Source of the DNA: Liquidambar formosana
Taxonomy: Eukaryota > Streptophyta > Magnoliopsida > Saxifragales > Altingiaceae
Direction of reading: 5' to 3'
DNA: 64,000 bases
NCBI GenBank assembly: GCA_039720395.1
Contig: CM077833.1
Location: forward strand, 25,938,271 to 26,002,270
This document shows, piece after piece, positions 11,801-30,200 of this stretch. The notes beneath the pieces were generated by a model, which saw nothing but the letters and a program-made list of their open reading frames with translations, made no database searches and was not told where the DNA came from. The translations under genes and the position numbers were made by a program. Each line of letters opens with the position of its first letter. The stretch's first letter is position 1.

Positions 11801-13768
11801 CTCCCTTTTTGATAGAAGTTTTGTAATTCCATATATATGGATGACTTTGTGTTTGAAGGCAAACCCATATCAGTTGTGCTTAGCTTGATATCTGGTTGGT
11901 GTGCTTGTGTGCGTGTCAGTGGTTAAATGCGGTGTAAAGAGTATAAGCAATGATGTGGAACGATGCTTGTCATTGGTGAGATGTTAACCTCTGAGTGCTT
12001 TTCCACTATGAAATGGATATAAACTACCAAGTTTCTTATGCAATTAAATTTTCAGTGTGTGGAGGAAAGAATGCGTGGAATGATAAGTAATCTAATCAGA
12101 CTGTCAAAACAGGTTGGTTCTTCTTTTTCTTCTTCTTGCTAATTTGATTCATCTTTTATGTTCTTATTTCTTATTTCTTATTTTTGATGAATTTCTGTAG
12201 CGGGTCGATACTGAGAAGCCAAGACACCGGACTCTAATTACCTCAGATGTTCGGAAACAAATTTTGCTAATGAACCGGAGAGCCAGGGAAGAATGGGAGA
12301 GAAAACAGGCTGAATTAGAAAAGCTTCGAAAAATCAGTGAAGTGAGTGGCTCTTTTGTGTTGTATGAGGATTATGATCTGCTCAGCTGTTAAACTAGCCT
12401 CTACATGTGTGTATTCTTATGATGTTCTATTTATTTAATGTGTGAATGTAGCCTGAGGGTAATACTGGAACTGATGGTGATAAGGATAAGGATGAAGGTC
12501 GCACAAAAGCACTTAAGGTATCAACGATGATTGATGCGCTACATATATACCACTCAGCCACACAAAGGAAATCATCTTTTTCATCTCTCCGACATGTGTA
12601 GGCAAACAAAGAGGAGGATGACAAAATGAGGACAACAGCAGCAAATGTCGCTGCCCGAGCTGCTGTTGGAGGAGATGACATGATGTCTAAATGGCAACTT
12701 TGGGCTGAGCAAGCTCGGCAGAAACGAGAAGGAGTGGATGCAGCATCTGTTTCTCAGACAGGTAAAGATGTGACCCACAAGCCTTCATCAACCTCCGGAC
12801 GAAGTGTAATGGAAAATCAAGAAGCAGAGAAAAGGGGCCATTCAACTGGTGTTTCTGCATCTGGTGAGTCTGATTTAAATTGATTGATGATCTTTTAATT
12901 TTAGAAGCTTGTAGGCTTAAGCCCTTACGTATGTTTCCCCTGGTTTAAAAGTATCGATTTCTATTACGAGTGTCAGCTGGCTGCAACATTGATACATGAT
13001 GATTGCAGGTACATAATAATGTTGATAGCAGTGATGTATAGCATGTGCTATCATATAAACTTTCCTTTAATGTGCTGCTGTGGTGGCTTGTTATGCTTAC
13101 CACAAAATTTTGTAGATATTTAATATTAAATACCACCCATATATGATTTGATGTTACTTCAAGCGATTACCAATTACCACCGAGCACAAATGGTTGGTCC
13201 CCTCCATGTTGTACCCTGTCACCACCACCACCGTTTGCTCCAGTGTTTTCATGTGTATTGGTTCAAAAAACCCATATTGCTATGGATTTCATTCATTGTT
13301 CATGAGTTTTTTCTTATTTAGGGTATTTGTTTCTTTGAAAATACCTACCGCATTATATCCCTAGAGGCCCTATCATATGCTCCACATAGATATATTATGC
13401 AAACACTTCAATAATAATATGGTTTAACTAGCATAATCGTACCTGCCTCATCTGGCAGAAATGATGCACAGATTTTGTAGTCTTATGTTCTCATATCACA
13501 GGCCTGTGGAAGAAAACTTCTCAGATTTACTCCTTACCGTAGTGTGGTTTCGCTGCATCACTAATTTGTTAACCCCTGCTTTTTTCTTCTGACAGGGGCT
13601 GTTAGAAAAGCCGGAAGGAATCAAGTTATCATCCCTCAAACTAGGGTGGCTCGTAGTATCTCTATTAAAGACATCATTGCAGTCTTGGAAAGGGAACCCC
13701 AGATGTTGAAGTCTTCTCTGATATATCGCTTGTATGAGAGACTGCATGCTGATGCTGCAGCTGAATAA
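5796..13768 (+). CDS. TAF4: TFIID subunit TAF4 (TAF4/TAF4b), 14 exons
   Basis: TAF4 is a TFIID scaffold subunit in the nucleus that pairs with TAF12 through a histone fold. Exons: 5796-5834, 6106-6211, 7833-8380, 8493-8585, 8675-9664, 11210-11334, 11448-11536, 11649-11784, 11920-11975, 12056-12112, 12201-12341, 12452-12517, 12602-12863 and 13596-13768; about 959 residues. The start [13 protein letters not shown] opens exon 1. Exons 3-4 end in an RST domain (about 195-262: [20 protein letters not shown] through [12 protein letters not shown]). Exon 5 is Q/S-rich. Exons 7-14 hold the conserved C-terminal TAF4 domain: [73 protein letters not shown]. All junctions keep frame except that exon 7 contains one extra base near 11514-11515, which would give an early stop. 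Otherwise the gene looks fully conserved. Confidence 0.92.
5837..5881. repeat. (CT)n(TA)n microsatellite in TAF4 intron 1
   Basis: A run of CT dinucleotides passes directly into a TA run just two bases after the first splice donor of TAF4. It is pyrimidine-rich and potentially length-variable. Confidence 0.9.
10143..10250. repeat. Inverted repeat and LINE-tail-like segment in TAF4 intron 5
   Basis: ATATTTTTCCCACATTAT (10143-10160) recurs perfectly inverted at 10233-10250, an 18-bp stem around a 72-base loop. The loop holds a T run and AAAGGGAAAGGAAATTTATTA, which read on the minus strand resembles the TTTCCTTTCC...poly(A) end of the LINE-like relic at 14.76 kb. It may be a 5'-truncated LINE tail; the hairpin itself is seen directly. 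Confidence 0.5.
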
Positions 13769-14250
13769 ATCCAAGGCGAAATAACATCTTTAATTGAAGT
13801 GCATCACCAGGCTTCCGACCATCCCATGCTAACCTGGCGGAACCGAACTTGTGGTCTTCCTATTAATCCTGTTGTTTATTCTTCGTAACTTGTGGCCGGT
13901 TGGACAGTTAGCAGGGAAAATTATTGTTATTGAAGAGTGTAATTTTAGTTAAGGTATGTTCGCCTCTCTGAGTGAAAATTTAGCTCTTGCTAATCTCTGT
14001 TGATAAATTTATTTTTATTCATTGTTTTACAGTCCTGATTCCAATCAATGTGATTTGTGTAGTGATAAAGAGAGTTGATAACCCTTTCAGTAGCAGTTGT
14101 GAATTGATTTCAACAGCCACGTCTAATGTTAGGGCACCCGTTTTCTTTTCTGAATATTTAATTTACTTGTGCCATTTATCTAGTGTTAGGTCATGATATA
14201 TGAGTCATGGGCTCATGGCCAAGAAGGCAAACCAAAAAGGAAGAGGATTT

Positions 14251-14636
14251 GGGGGCCTCTATTGGCATCCCAATACTTGCTTTTTATGACTCACTTATTT
14301 TATATTTTAAAATTTTATGAAAAATATAAAAGGTTTTTATAAAAATTGACTATGCAGTCAACTAAAAATTATCATTTTGAACAATTTTGTAGAATAAAGA
14401 TTTTTCAAAATCTACCATTTAAGTGGATTTTTCAGTTCATTTATGAAATTGAAATTGTAAATAACCAAAAAATCCACTTAAATTTGGCAAAATTATTTTT
14501 TACAAAGTTGTTCAAAATAATACTTTTTAGTGGACAATGTAATCTATTTTTATGAATTTTTTTTAATTTCTTAAAATATAAAATAATTAGAGGATGAATA
14601 GCAAGTTTCAGTGTAATAAAACCCCCAAAGTATTTA
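14251..14636. mobile_element. Foldback MITE, about 386 bp
   Basis: The two halves are an imperfect long inverted repeat. The left half reads GGGGGCCTCTATTGG, then ACTTGCTTTTTATGA, TTATTTTATATTTTA, ATTTTGAACAA and TTTAAGTGGATTTTT. The reverse complement of the right half gives GGGGGTTTTATTACA, ACTTGCTATTCATC, TTATTTTATATTTTA, ATTTTGAACAA and TTTAAGTGGATTTTT in the same order. It has no coding capacity. The ends are set where the similarity stops and no target duplication was certain. Confidence 0.65.
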
Positions 14637-14754
14637 TCGTTCTGAGAGGTCTGAGAATTATTTTGCTTGGACCCTTGTTGGTCGGCTGTGCCCAACTGAA
14701 CGTGAACGATGCTTCTAAGGGAACTTGAGCCCAGCAGGAGGCGAGGGTTTCATA

Positions 14755-15440
14755 TTTTTTTTTTTTTGGAAGGAAAGGAAATCTCATTAAGAATTAAAAT
14801 AACGTTTATATTTAATAGAAGAAACATTTCAATAATCTTCCCTGAATAATTGACCAAAGTTTTCGAGGAAACCTATTTTCCCAAATATAAGTATCATTAC
14901 ATTCATAACCCAAACCTACAACACAATCAGCAGCCCTATTCGCTTGCCTAAACACATGTCTAATAGCCACCTGATCAAATATAGATAGTAGGTTTCGAAT
15001 ATCCTGAACAAGATTATCAATGTACTAATAATGCCGAATAATTCCACATATTGCATCAATTACTAACTTGGAATCACTTTCAATTTGAAGACGCCTAACG
15101 CCTTTCTGACTTGCCTTAATTAAGCCATTTCTAAGAATAGTACACTTTGCGACTAGAACTGAAGCATTACCTAATTAAATGGAGCTGCCACCATAACTTT
15201 ACCACACTCATCTCGAATGACAAATCCACCAGTAGAAGAATACAAGCTCCTATAATCATCAGTATTATTAGTTAAAAGATATTTATTTTCATTACAATTA
15301 ATTTCCCAAAAAATTTTTGCCACTGTCTCCATAACTACAACAGGGTCAGGTTTATGACCTTGAAATATCACTTGGTTCCTATGATTCCAAATGGACCAAC
15401 AAATTATAGCAATTTTTTTCCAAATAATTAGGATATTTCC
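14755..15440 (-). pseudogene. LINE-derived RNase H-like relic (non-LTR retrotransposon 3' end)
   Basis: On the minus strand a degraded reading frame encodes IICWSIWNHRNQVIFQGHK, then GGFVIRDECGKVM, then NASVLVAKCTILRNGLIKAS, RRLQIESDSKLVIDAICG, LVQDIRNLL, FDQVAIRHVFRQANRAAD. This is the order and wording of the plant LINE-type RNase H (RVT_3) domain with its preceding linker: the ESDSKLVIDA segment carries the catalytic Asp region and HVFRQANRAAD the final motif. Stops interrupt it near 15176 and 15028. A poly(A) tail, read as a T run at 14756-14768 on the plus strand, follows the frame, as expected for a 5'-truncated LINE. It is not functional. Confidence 0.8.
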
Positions 15441-15487
15441 ATTTTTATTTTATTTGCTAGTAAGGGTCTATTCTTCATGGGAGCTGC

Positions 15488-15742
15488 AATTGGAGCCCTT
15501 AAGACTTTCTTTTTATTTTTCATTTATTTTAAATTTTCAAGATTTTATAAAAATTATAAAAGGTTTTTATGAAAATTGGCTACATGATTTATTATCTCGA
15601 GCAACTTAATAAAAGAAAATTTTTTAAAAATTTGTCGTTTAAATAGACTCATGAAGTCAGTTTTCATAAAAAACTTTTATACTTTTTATAAAACTTCGAG
15701 AAATTTAAAATAAATGAAGTATAAGAAGCTCGTCTCTTGAGT
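15488..15742. mobile_element. Second foldback MITE of the same family
   Basis: CATTTATTTTAAATTT near 15521, followed by TTATAAAAATTATAAAAG and TTTTTATGAAAA, is matched in inverted order by the right arm (AAATTTAAAATAAATG ending near 15718). The arms resemble those of the element at 14.25-14.64 kb and the first bases of the window. The ends are approximate. Confidence 0.55.
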
Positions 15743-16200
15743 TTGGATTTTGTGCTGAAGTGAAAAAAACTTAGCACTGTGTTGAGATTATCTCAGTTGT
15801 TCATTTCAGATTTTGACGGTTTAGATTAAAATATGAAAAATGCGTCATTGAAATTATCAAAATGCATTTATGAGCATCTTTTTTATCTTTTAATCTCAGC
15901 TGTAAAAATCCAGAATGGATGATTAAGATTACTTCAGCATGGAGCTCAGCACTGAATCCAAACTCGTTTTGGAGTGCCAATAGCAAGCCCAGTAAAGATT
16001 CGGATGAAATTGAGGGCAGCCTGGCAGACCCGCTGTTTGGGCTTGAGCCCACTTTTAATTAGAACCGTTACAAAAACACAAAAAATCCATCTGGACCTGA
16101 ATTCCGGTTCGTGCATACGACGCGAGCGTTGCTACCATCGTCAGCGACAGTACTAGCAGCAAGATTAGCTTGGTGCAGATCTGTCTGGTCAACGATCGCC

Positions 16201-22471
<6,271 letters not shown>

Positions 22472-22820
22472 TTCTAGCTTATCATGGAGTCCTTGTTCAC
22501 ACAAGCTCGTGTTCACATTACATTATTCTGTCTGTGGAGTAGTTGGTTTAATGTCAATATTCTCCGTGATAAGTCTTCCAATTCACGCACTTGGATCACA
22601 GATTATTTTGTATGATGGCAATATTTAACTACCCTCTTATTCGGAATTTTTTGTTCTTTTGATAAGCATCTTTTTCAGAAATTGTATATTGCGTTTGTGA
22701 CATAATTTCCAAATCATGTTTTAGTGTTGTTGGATGGTATCTGCTGTCAATACTTTATTTTTCTATATTCGGATCATAAATGGTTGCACATCATGGTGAT
22801 TTGCAATGACAACACTATTA

Positions 22821-23044
22821 GATCATGTTTGTTTGGTGGGAATGAAATGGAATCCCATTCCAATTCATTCCAAACATGTTTGGATGAGATAATTAAATGA
22901 GAATAGAATCAAATAGTAATAGTAAATTATAATGATATTTATTTCGTCATGTTTATTTAATCTCATTTCATTCCAGACTTTTTTTTAGCATGGAATCAAA
23001 TTTCAATTCTCACCCATTCAATTCCAACCAAACAAACATTGACC
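22821..23044. mobile_element. Tourist-like (PIF/Harbinger) MITE, 224 bp
   Basis: The left end GATCATGTTTGTTTGG and right end CCAAACAAACATTGACC form terminal inverted repeats of the type seen in plant Harbinger MITEs. The trinucleotide TTA flanks both sides (22818-22820 and 23045-23047), the usual Harbinger target duplication. Inside are inverted GGAATG/CATTCC-type motifs and no coding sequence. Confidence 0.75.
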
Positions 23045-23552
23045 TTAGATGTTCATTTAAACAAATGCGTGCTGCCTTTTGCAAAATATTCCATTGCTTG
23101 CAGGCATTATTGAGAGTTATGTAACAGAAGCTGAGGAAATAAGATGGGTAATTGAGCATCGAAGATTATCTATTTTGGGGTCTGCTTCCATTCATACCCT
23201 AGAGTTGCTTTTCATATGAAACCTTAACATGTTACGTGGGTCAATAAACTCTGGCTTTGCCCGCCCTTGAGTTGAATACTCATCTTCATTAATAAACGAG
23301 TCAAACTCAAGACCTGATAAAATTTTCTTTCAAATTTGTTTGTGATATAAATAAGTCGTACCCATACCTTAATATTGAACTTGTTAATTTAACGGACAAA
23401 GCTTAAACAGCCCTAATTTCATCTCACCAATCTTTGCTCACCCTAGTCTCCTAATTTGGTTACTATAAACACTTAGCCTGCCTAATACAGTTTCAAACAA
23501 GAACCCTAAATTATGATTTTTCATATAGAGAGATTGTAGATAATATGGAGTG

Positions 23553-23608
23553 AAAAAAAAAAAAAAAAAGAAAGGAAGAAGAAGAAGAAGAAGAAGAAGA
23601 AGAAGAAA
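23553..23608. repeat. Poly(A) and (GAA)n simple repeat
   Basis: An A-rich run is followed by about eleven GAA units. It explains the leucine/phenylalanine-rich reading frame on the other strand, which is not a gene. Confidence 0.85.
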
Positions 23609-24034
23609 ATTTGATAGACCAGAAAAATGAACGTAGAAAACATGGCCTCTCGGGTAGTTTTTGTTAATTTGGACACGTAGATTCATAGACCCAGGAAAAC
23701 TCAAGAAAACAGAGTACAAACCGTATACTTCAAAAATTGGACTAAAATGGGGCATTGACTTTTCACTTCCACAGGCTAGTGTAAATTTCTAAACAAAATA
23801 CTACACGTTTCACTTCAGGAACCATGGATAGGACCAACAGCCATAACATGACAAGCAAGCAAACACAAGCCAGATAATATAAACATATTCTACAAACAAT
23901 CTCACACCAAGTAGCCTCAAGGGTCTCAAAGGTTCTTTAGTAACCAGTTTGAAAAGATGCAAACCTGAACACAATGAGGAACATGAGATGATGTTGCAAA
24001 CCCATTACAACAAGTACTTGATTCCTAATTTTAT

Positions 24035-26937
24035 TTAATTTTTAAGATGAGGGAAACATGTAAAAACATCAGATTTGGGGTGCTTTGCTTCAGCATGTTC
24101 CCTGCACTTCACCTCTGACGTTGTGCAAATGAATGTCTGCATGCACACCTTGCACTGCATTCAACACCCACCAATCCATCATGCATCAGAAACAAACCAA
24201 AAAATAGTAAGACTTGTGCTTCTGCCAATAAACCCTCATTTCAAGCAATTGTTTTTTAAAGCAAAAAAGAATCAAGCCAATGTTTGAATGGTAAATTAAA
24301 AAAGATGTTGTGCAGGATAAAGCTTTACATTCGTGCCTCTGGCTGCATAAAGAAAGAATGCATTCCATGTTTCGTTTTTTTCCCTTCTCCTTATCAAACT
24401 ATGCCTGTACAAGTGGTAAATATGATTTCTTTTTTATAAATTTAAATTTACATCAGTTTTCTGTCACTTTAATCACAATAATAACAAAGCATCTTGAAAA
24501 ATAATCTCCAACATGAGAGAGTATGTTGTAATACCAAAAGTTACTAAATTTCCTGAACTCCAATTATTGACTGGGACCAGTGAAAGTATAGTGATGTGTT
24601 AATGTTGGATCCAGAAGTAGTGCACCCACAAGACACAAACACAGAGAAAAGGAATCAACTAGATTAACTAAATCGTTGAAAAAGATAAAATGATTTTACT
24701 AGTACTCAACAAGAGGCATCAATTTTAAGGAATTTGAGAGTTATGTGCATGAACTTTAAATATATGCTGCAATATGAGTAATATTATAAGAGTTCTATTA
24801 GGTACCAAATGGCACAATATCTAAATATACTAGGAAATTACTGTGGAGTGTGGATACACAAGTGTTCAGTAAGCCTATTCTAGTCCATGCAAAAAGGAAA
24901 GGCATGCACGTACACACGCACAAACACAGAGAAAGGGGGGAGAGAGAGAGAGAGAGGTCCATTTTACACTCTTTGGTCTGTGCTGAAGCCTTATATGTGG
25001 GACCTAGATCTTGAATCCAATAAAGATATGAATAAACACAAACACTTTAGCTTCATGTGTGAACCATTTTGCCTAAAACATCTTATTCAGCTTCTCCTTT
25101 GCAGTACTTTCATATCATTTCTCTCTCTCCAACAAGAATTTTTCCCCATGAATGAATATGGAAAATTACAAAAGAGAAAGCTGTACAGTTCACAGATCAA
25201 GTTTTTTATAAGGTCATTGACTTTAATACCATTGAAACCACCTGCAATAAAAAGAAATCACACAGAAAATAACCTCCACTGAAATGATTTTCAAACCAAT
25301 ACATTACCCAGAGTCCCAGACATGGACGAAATCAATCAACAAGAAACAAAGCGCTAGCCATTATATTGGTCAATTAATGGGTAAAGCAACAACCACCGCC
25401 AATAGCTATCTCTGCTATTACTATTATTCTAGTAGCATACAATCAAAACTCTACACTGGTATTTTTGCAAAACACTTCTTCAGTCATTAAAGCTAAAGGG
25501 CCTAATTCAATTATATTGTATCAAGATGATGACAAGGAAAAACATCCTAATAGAAAAAAGGGGAAATTGGTGAACTATTTTCCACCCTTGGTAGCATCAT
25601 GGACTATGGTGCACCATTCAAGACCGCTTGGGGGTACACAAACTTTGTCCGGCCTGGTAGATCAATAAACCACTGATTTGTTCTCTTTACGAGTGCATGA
25701 CAGTTTAAAAAGGATTGCCAATGGGAACATTGAAGGATAAATTCAAGATAGAAGCAAGTAACAGCATCATCCTTAGTGGCCAATTGCCTCACTTTATTGC
25801 TTGGCCTTAAGAACATAGGTGATATATAAAGGTCTTATACAAAACCAAATAAACGTCTACATGTGATCATCTGTCATAAGGGCATCCAACTGATCCAAGT
25901 CGATCTTTATATCACTTGACCCTAACAACTACAATACCTAGTTGTCAAAATGCCCCAGATGAGCAGCCGCGATGGCCTGCTGCCTGTTGCTTAATGTGTT
26001 GCATTCTGTAGCTAAATTTACTTTTAATGAGAATTATATTTTGTGAAATCCACTGTTGGATTACTTACTCCTTCTATACATGTCACACTTGCCAACTATC
26101 AAGTTAATCAAAGATTAAGAGATAGATCCATAAAGGTGAGGTTTTTCATTGATAAAATATGTGAATTTACAGGATCGGATAGCTACTCTAATTTGATTAA
26201 CGAGAATTTTGGCAGTGCATCCTAATCTAATAGTGGGCTCAATAAAAAAGGGATCACACAAAATATTGAGAATAGTGTAAAATTGTTGTAAAAATTTTTT
26301 TTTCCCCGATCCTCTCACACCCACACGCACACATATAGGTATGTATGAATGTATTGAGCATAAGCTAGATTACTATCTAAATTCAGGTAAGAGTACCAAT
26401 AAATAGGCGACATCTAGTACAATCCGGTAAACAAAGCAAGTCATTTTGGCATTCATTATACATGGAAATCAACAAATCACAATGTTATAAAAAAAAAAAA
26501 AATTAGGGACAAAGGTAACATGGAGAGAGAGAGTAGTGAGCTAGTTTCTACCAACTGTTACTAATTTACGTCAAAACAAATGGAGCCCTAAGGAAGAAAC
26601 TACCTGGATGGTCATGGCTTTCTTGTTCGATTCAAGCTGACTTCCTGCGTAGAGATCGGACCCATAATCAAGTCAAATGGCAAGGAGACCGCATAGATCT
26701 CATGTAAAATGACAATAAGTAAATAAAACTAAGATATTAAAAAATAAAAACTAAAGTTTTGTTTGGTTTCTGAGAAAATGACAGAAAAGTTACGAATGCT
26801 ACGATTTCATGAAAGCAGAGACCTCCCACATGACGGCCCCAAACAGAGAGAGAGAGAGATTTACCTTTAGCGCCTTTCTGCTTCTCCAGGTTTCTCTCAC
26901 GAGCCATCTTGGCTTTCTGGCCGTTGCCTCCTCCCAT
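24035..26937 (-). CDS. SERF-like small zinc-finger protein (At2g23090-like)
   Basis: Three small exons: 26937-26865 (73 nt), 26644-26604 (41 nt) and 24154-24035 (120 nt), giving 77 residues in perfect frame with GT-AG junctions. Exon 1 encodes MGGGNGQKAKMARERNLEKQ, the 4F5/SERF-type basic N-terminus. Exon 2 encodes SQLESNKKAMTIQ. Exon 3 encodes CKVCMQTF then EVKCREHAEAKHPKSDVFTC. Cys39, Cys42, His58 and His63 form a C-X2-C-X15-H-X4-H zinc site. The match to the Arabidopsis At2g23090 family is end to end by memory. The cellular role of this family is poorly defined. The 2,449-bp second intron hides the last exon from simple reading-frame scans. The gene converges on CK2 alpha. Upstream lie a TATATATA box and an ABRE-like ACACGTGGC. 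Confidence 0.9.
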
Positions 26938-27074
26938 GGCGTTAGAATCGGAGACAGAGAAAGAGGGATCGAAGAAAGGGGTATGGGTTTGGAACACCCA
27001 ACTGCTGATTGCTGAGGAGCAGAGGGCTAGCAAGCAAACAGGAGGGGGTGAATTTAGAAAGGAACGGAACCTAC

Positions 27075-27209
27075 AATATATATAGTGGAATCCTCGAAGG
27101 AACCTTCTACCTTCATTTTTTATTTTTCTCTCATTTTTCTTTTTCTTTTCTCTGTGGGCGTGTGGCAACCGAGAAGCTTCCTGCAGTGGCTTTTATCTCG
27201 ACACGTGGC
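27075..27209 (-). promoter_or_regulatory. TATA box and ABRE/G-box of the SERF-like gene
   Basis: Read on the minus strand, a TATATATA-type box lies at about 27076-27084, 140 bases upstream of the start codon. An ACGTG-containing element, ACACGTGGC on the plus strand at 27201-27209, lies 120 bases further up. ACGTGGC elements commonly bind bZIP factors in abscisic-acid responses; the regulation itself is inferred. Confidence 0.5.
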
Positions 27210-27230
27210 AGCATGTGGTTAGCGTCTTGA

Positions 27231-30200
27231 ATTGCCTACGGTTTCAATTGTACATGCTTGTGAGGTTCGCATGGGTTAGAATAAAGAATACTAATCTGCA
27301 AATCACTAGGAATTAATATGAATTGATGTTTATAATATCTTATTATTGTAATAAAAAAATAAAGGAATAGTTCAAATGCAATCAAAACTTGGTGATTTGA
27401 AGATGAGTTTAGTCAATAACATTGTTCGGTAATTTTACTTTGTTTGTAACTTGAATTAGCACGGCACATGAAAATGATTTTTCAATTGGTTGATCTTACG
27501 ATGTGTTGTGAGTTGATTTTGCTTAAAAATAAATAACATTAATGAATGAATGTATTTTGATTTTAATTTTTATAATTTACAAATATGGTCTAAAATCATT
27601 TAATAATGGATATGCATTTTATTAAGTTTTGAAAACTCCTCGTCCAAATTGGGTCTTCACTATTTTTAAAATGTGTTTTTTTTTTGCATGCCCTTATCCA
27701 ATTCAAAGGGAGAGATAAACAATATGATGTAAGAAGCGTGCATAGTGCTTGTCCCTATCCCCTAATACGTAAGGAAACGGGATCCATCTACTAAAAAAAA
27801 ATTCCTACTCTTTCGTGTGGATATATTATAATAAAATCTAAAATATGTATCATTTTTATATATAAATGAAAGGAGGAAAGGCTCTTTTGGTATCTTAAAT
27901 TAATGGTCTCTTATCGATCCGTTAAATTGTAGAAATACTCTTTGTATAAAAATAATATTATGTCGGTTTGAACTTTGAACTAAATAGAAAACAACTCAAC
28001 CCAGTCTTCTTTTATTTTTCACTTTTTACCTTTTAATCTTTGGTAATTGCCTAATGACTTTGGCATTTAATGGTATATCTCATCTTAATAACGGGTGTGA
28101 GATTTGTACTATGGAGGTATGTGAGTTTGAGTGTTTTTCTATCGTTCGGCCAAAAAAGTAAACCCTTTGATAATCACTCTCCCACGTGTAAGGCGTGTGT
28201 CAAATTTAATAATATGTATATAATTATAAGTCAACTACGGTCACGAGGAGCACAATCAAATTTCTAACATGGTGTTCAAAACAGAGGCTCTAATTAAATG
28301 CATGGTCTGGACTCTGGAGCCTAGACTTTGTGCAGCTGGACCTCACTGGAGTTTGTGGTGGTCTTATTGGTGGCCGAATTTCAGCAAGCGGTGGGCCCTC
28401 ACAATAATAACTGATGATCATCCTTTGTGGCCTCCCCAGTGGCCCTCTGGTGGTGAGGGTAGGTTTGGTTGTTGGGGGTAGTCATGGAAATAAATTACAC
28501 ATTGCTGGACAGTATAAAGTTGTAAACGCCACCCATTTATGACTCAATTTCGAGTGGAAGATTCGTAGAAAATAAAAGTATGTTCACATCATAAAAGAAG
28601 ATTAGAAATTTTAAAGATTGAATCAAGTTAAGTTTACTCTCTGATAAGTTGTTATTATTTAATTTTTAAATAATTTAATTTTTGTATCTTTTCTTCTTCT
28701 TTTTCTTCTTCTTCTTCTTTTTTTTTTTTCTAAAAAACAGAACAATTATTATTATTATTTTTTGAATAACTGAATAAGGAGTTATCAAAAGTGACAAAAT
28801 TAAAACCAGTCAACAACTCATTTTCAACTTACCAAAGTAGAGTTTCATGTTTCCCAAAAATTCTGAGTCCTTATTCTCTCAATAGTGGGTTGGCTTTCCT
28901 CAGCAGTATATAGGGAGGATCAACCATATATGCAGCAATGCTAGGGGAACAAGGTTTTAACAGAAGAATTCTGTTTGAAACTTGGGTCCAAGTTGAGTTT
29001 TGGACCCTGGAAATAAGCATGATCCCCTTTTTTGTGCAACCAAAAACTGGAACTTTGCTGCCCATGAGGCTTATTCCTTGACAAGTAGGTTCAGTTTGGA
29101 TATTAGAGAGTTGAGAGAAAAAGAAAAAGAAAATACTTGAAATTGCTTATATATGATTTATTCTCTTAAGCAAATTTGATCATTTTCATTTCCTTCCCAT
29201 CAAATTTGCCAGAGACGACCCAAATAGAGGCTTGAGACACTGTGCTTCCTGTCTTGAAAATAAGCAATGGAAATATTCTTACAAGGTAAGTTATTTGATT
29301 TTGCTCTTGGCTTGCACACACGCAGTCATGATGATTTAAATTTTATTTAGGGTCAATTTGATCAACCAAATGGAAAGTAAGGAAAATATGTTATTCAACG
29401 CTCAAATCCATCACCTTCAATTCTCACCCAGAGTTTTCTATGTGCCCATATAAATTAGATAATAAAATATTACAAAATCTTAAAGAAAATGAAAAAGAAG
29501 AAGCAAAGTAGCATACGGTACTGGATAGCCAACATTAATTCCCCCTTTTTTTTCTTTGAATGCTTTAGTCTTTTCCCAATTTTGTAAGCGAGACTCTCAT
29601 TAAACTCAAGAAATGTGAGTAAATGCAACTCCCCCCCAGTCTTTACCAATAATACTTCTCATTTGACAAAGAAATTTACCAAACCTAACCCTATTTGTGC
29701 TAGACATTTACTAAACATCTCTAACCCCATGTTTTCCACTGGATCCATGTAGGGTTGGGTTGCTGGAGATCTTGCCTCATGCCCAATCTGACTTAATTAA
29801 AGCTGGGTTGGGACCCAATTGGATCCAACTGGATCACTAAAAAATGTTAATCTAAGAAGTATGGATACCAACATATCATATATGCAATTATAAAATGATA
29901 TGGATACGTCAACACAATAAATCTTAAAAATTTATGATGCAATACAACGGGATACAATATTAATATATATATAAAAATATAATATCATGTAATGTTGCAT
30001 CCATAATTCAAAATGTATCAATTATATCATTTTTGAAAAAATCCGAATGGATTGATAAGATATGACAAAATTAACCACACAAAAAAAAAAAAAAAAAAAT
30101 GAAGGTAGAGAGGATAAGAGATAGGACAAGTAAGAAAAGGAAGAAAGAAATACAAGAAGGGAGAGGTATCGATTTTCCTGTCCAACACTGCCACAATATC

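Larger units (their letters stand above)
13769..16200. other. Intergenic region between TAF4 and CK2 alpha
   Basis: This 2.4-kb gap begins with the probable TAF4 3' untranslated region. It then holds a foldback MITE (about 14251-14636), a LINE-derived RNase H relic (14755-15440, minus) and a second foldback element (about 15488-15742). The last 400 bases, which include GGGCTTGAGCCC near 16037, are the likely CK2 alpha promoter and leader. Confidence 0.6.
22472..24034. other. Intergenic region between convergent CK2 alpha and SERF-like genes
   Basis: The two flanking genes converge, so both ends are probably 3' untranslated regions. The region contains a Tourist-like MITE (22821-23044) and an A run followed by (GAA)n at about 23553-23608. 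No reading frame here looks like a protein. Confidence 0.6.

Noticed and set aside
25604..25816. 70-codon frame within the SERF-like intron
   Set aside because: No recognisable family, no splice support, and within the length expected by chance.
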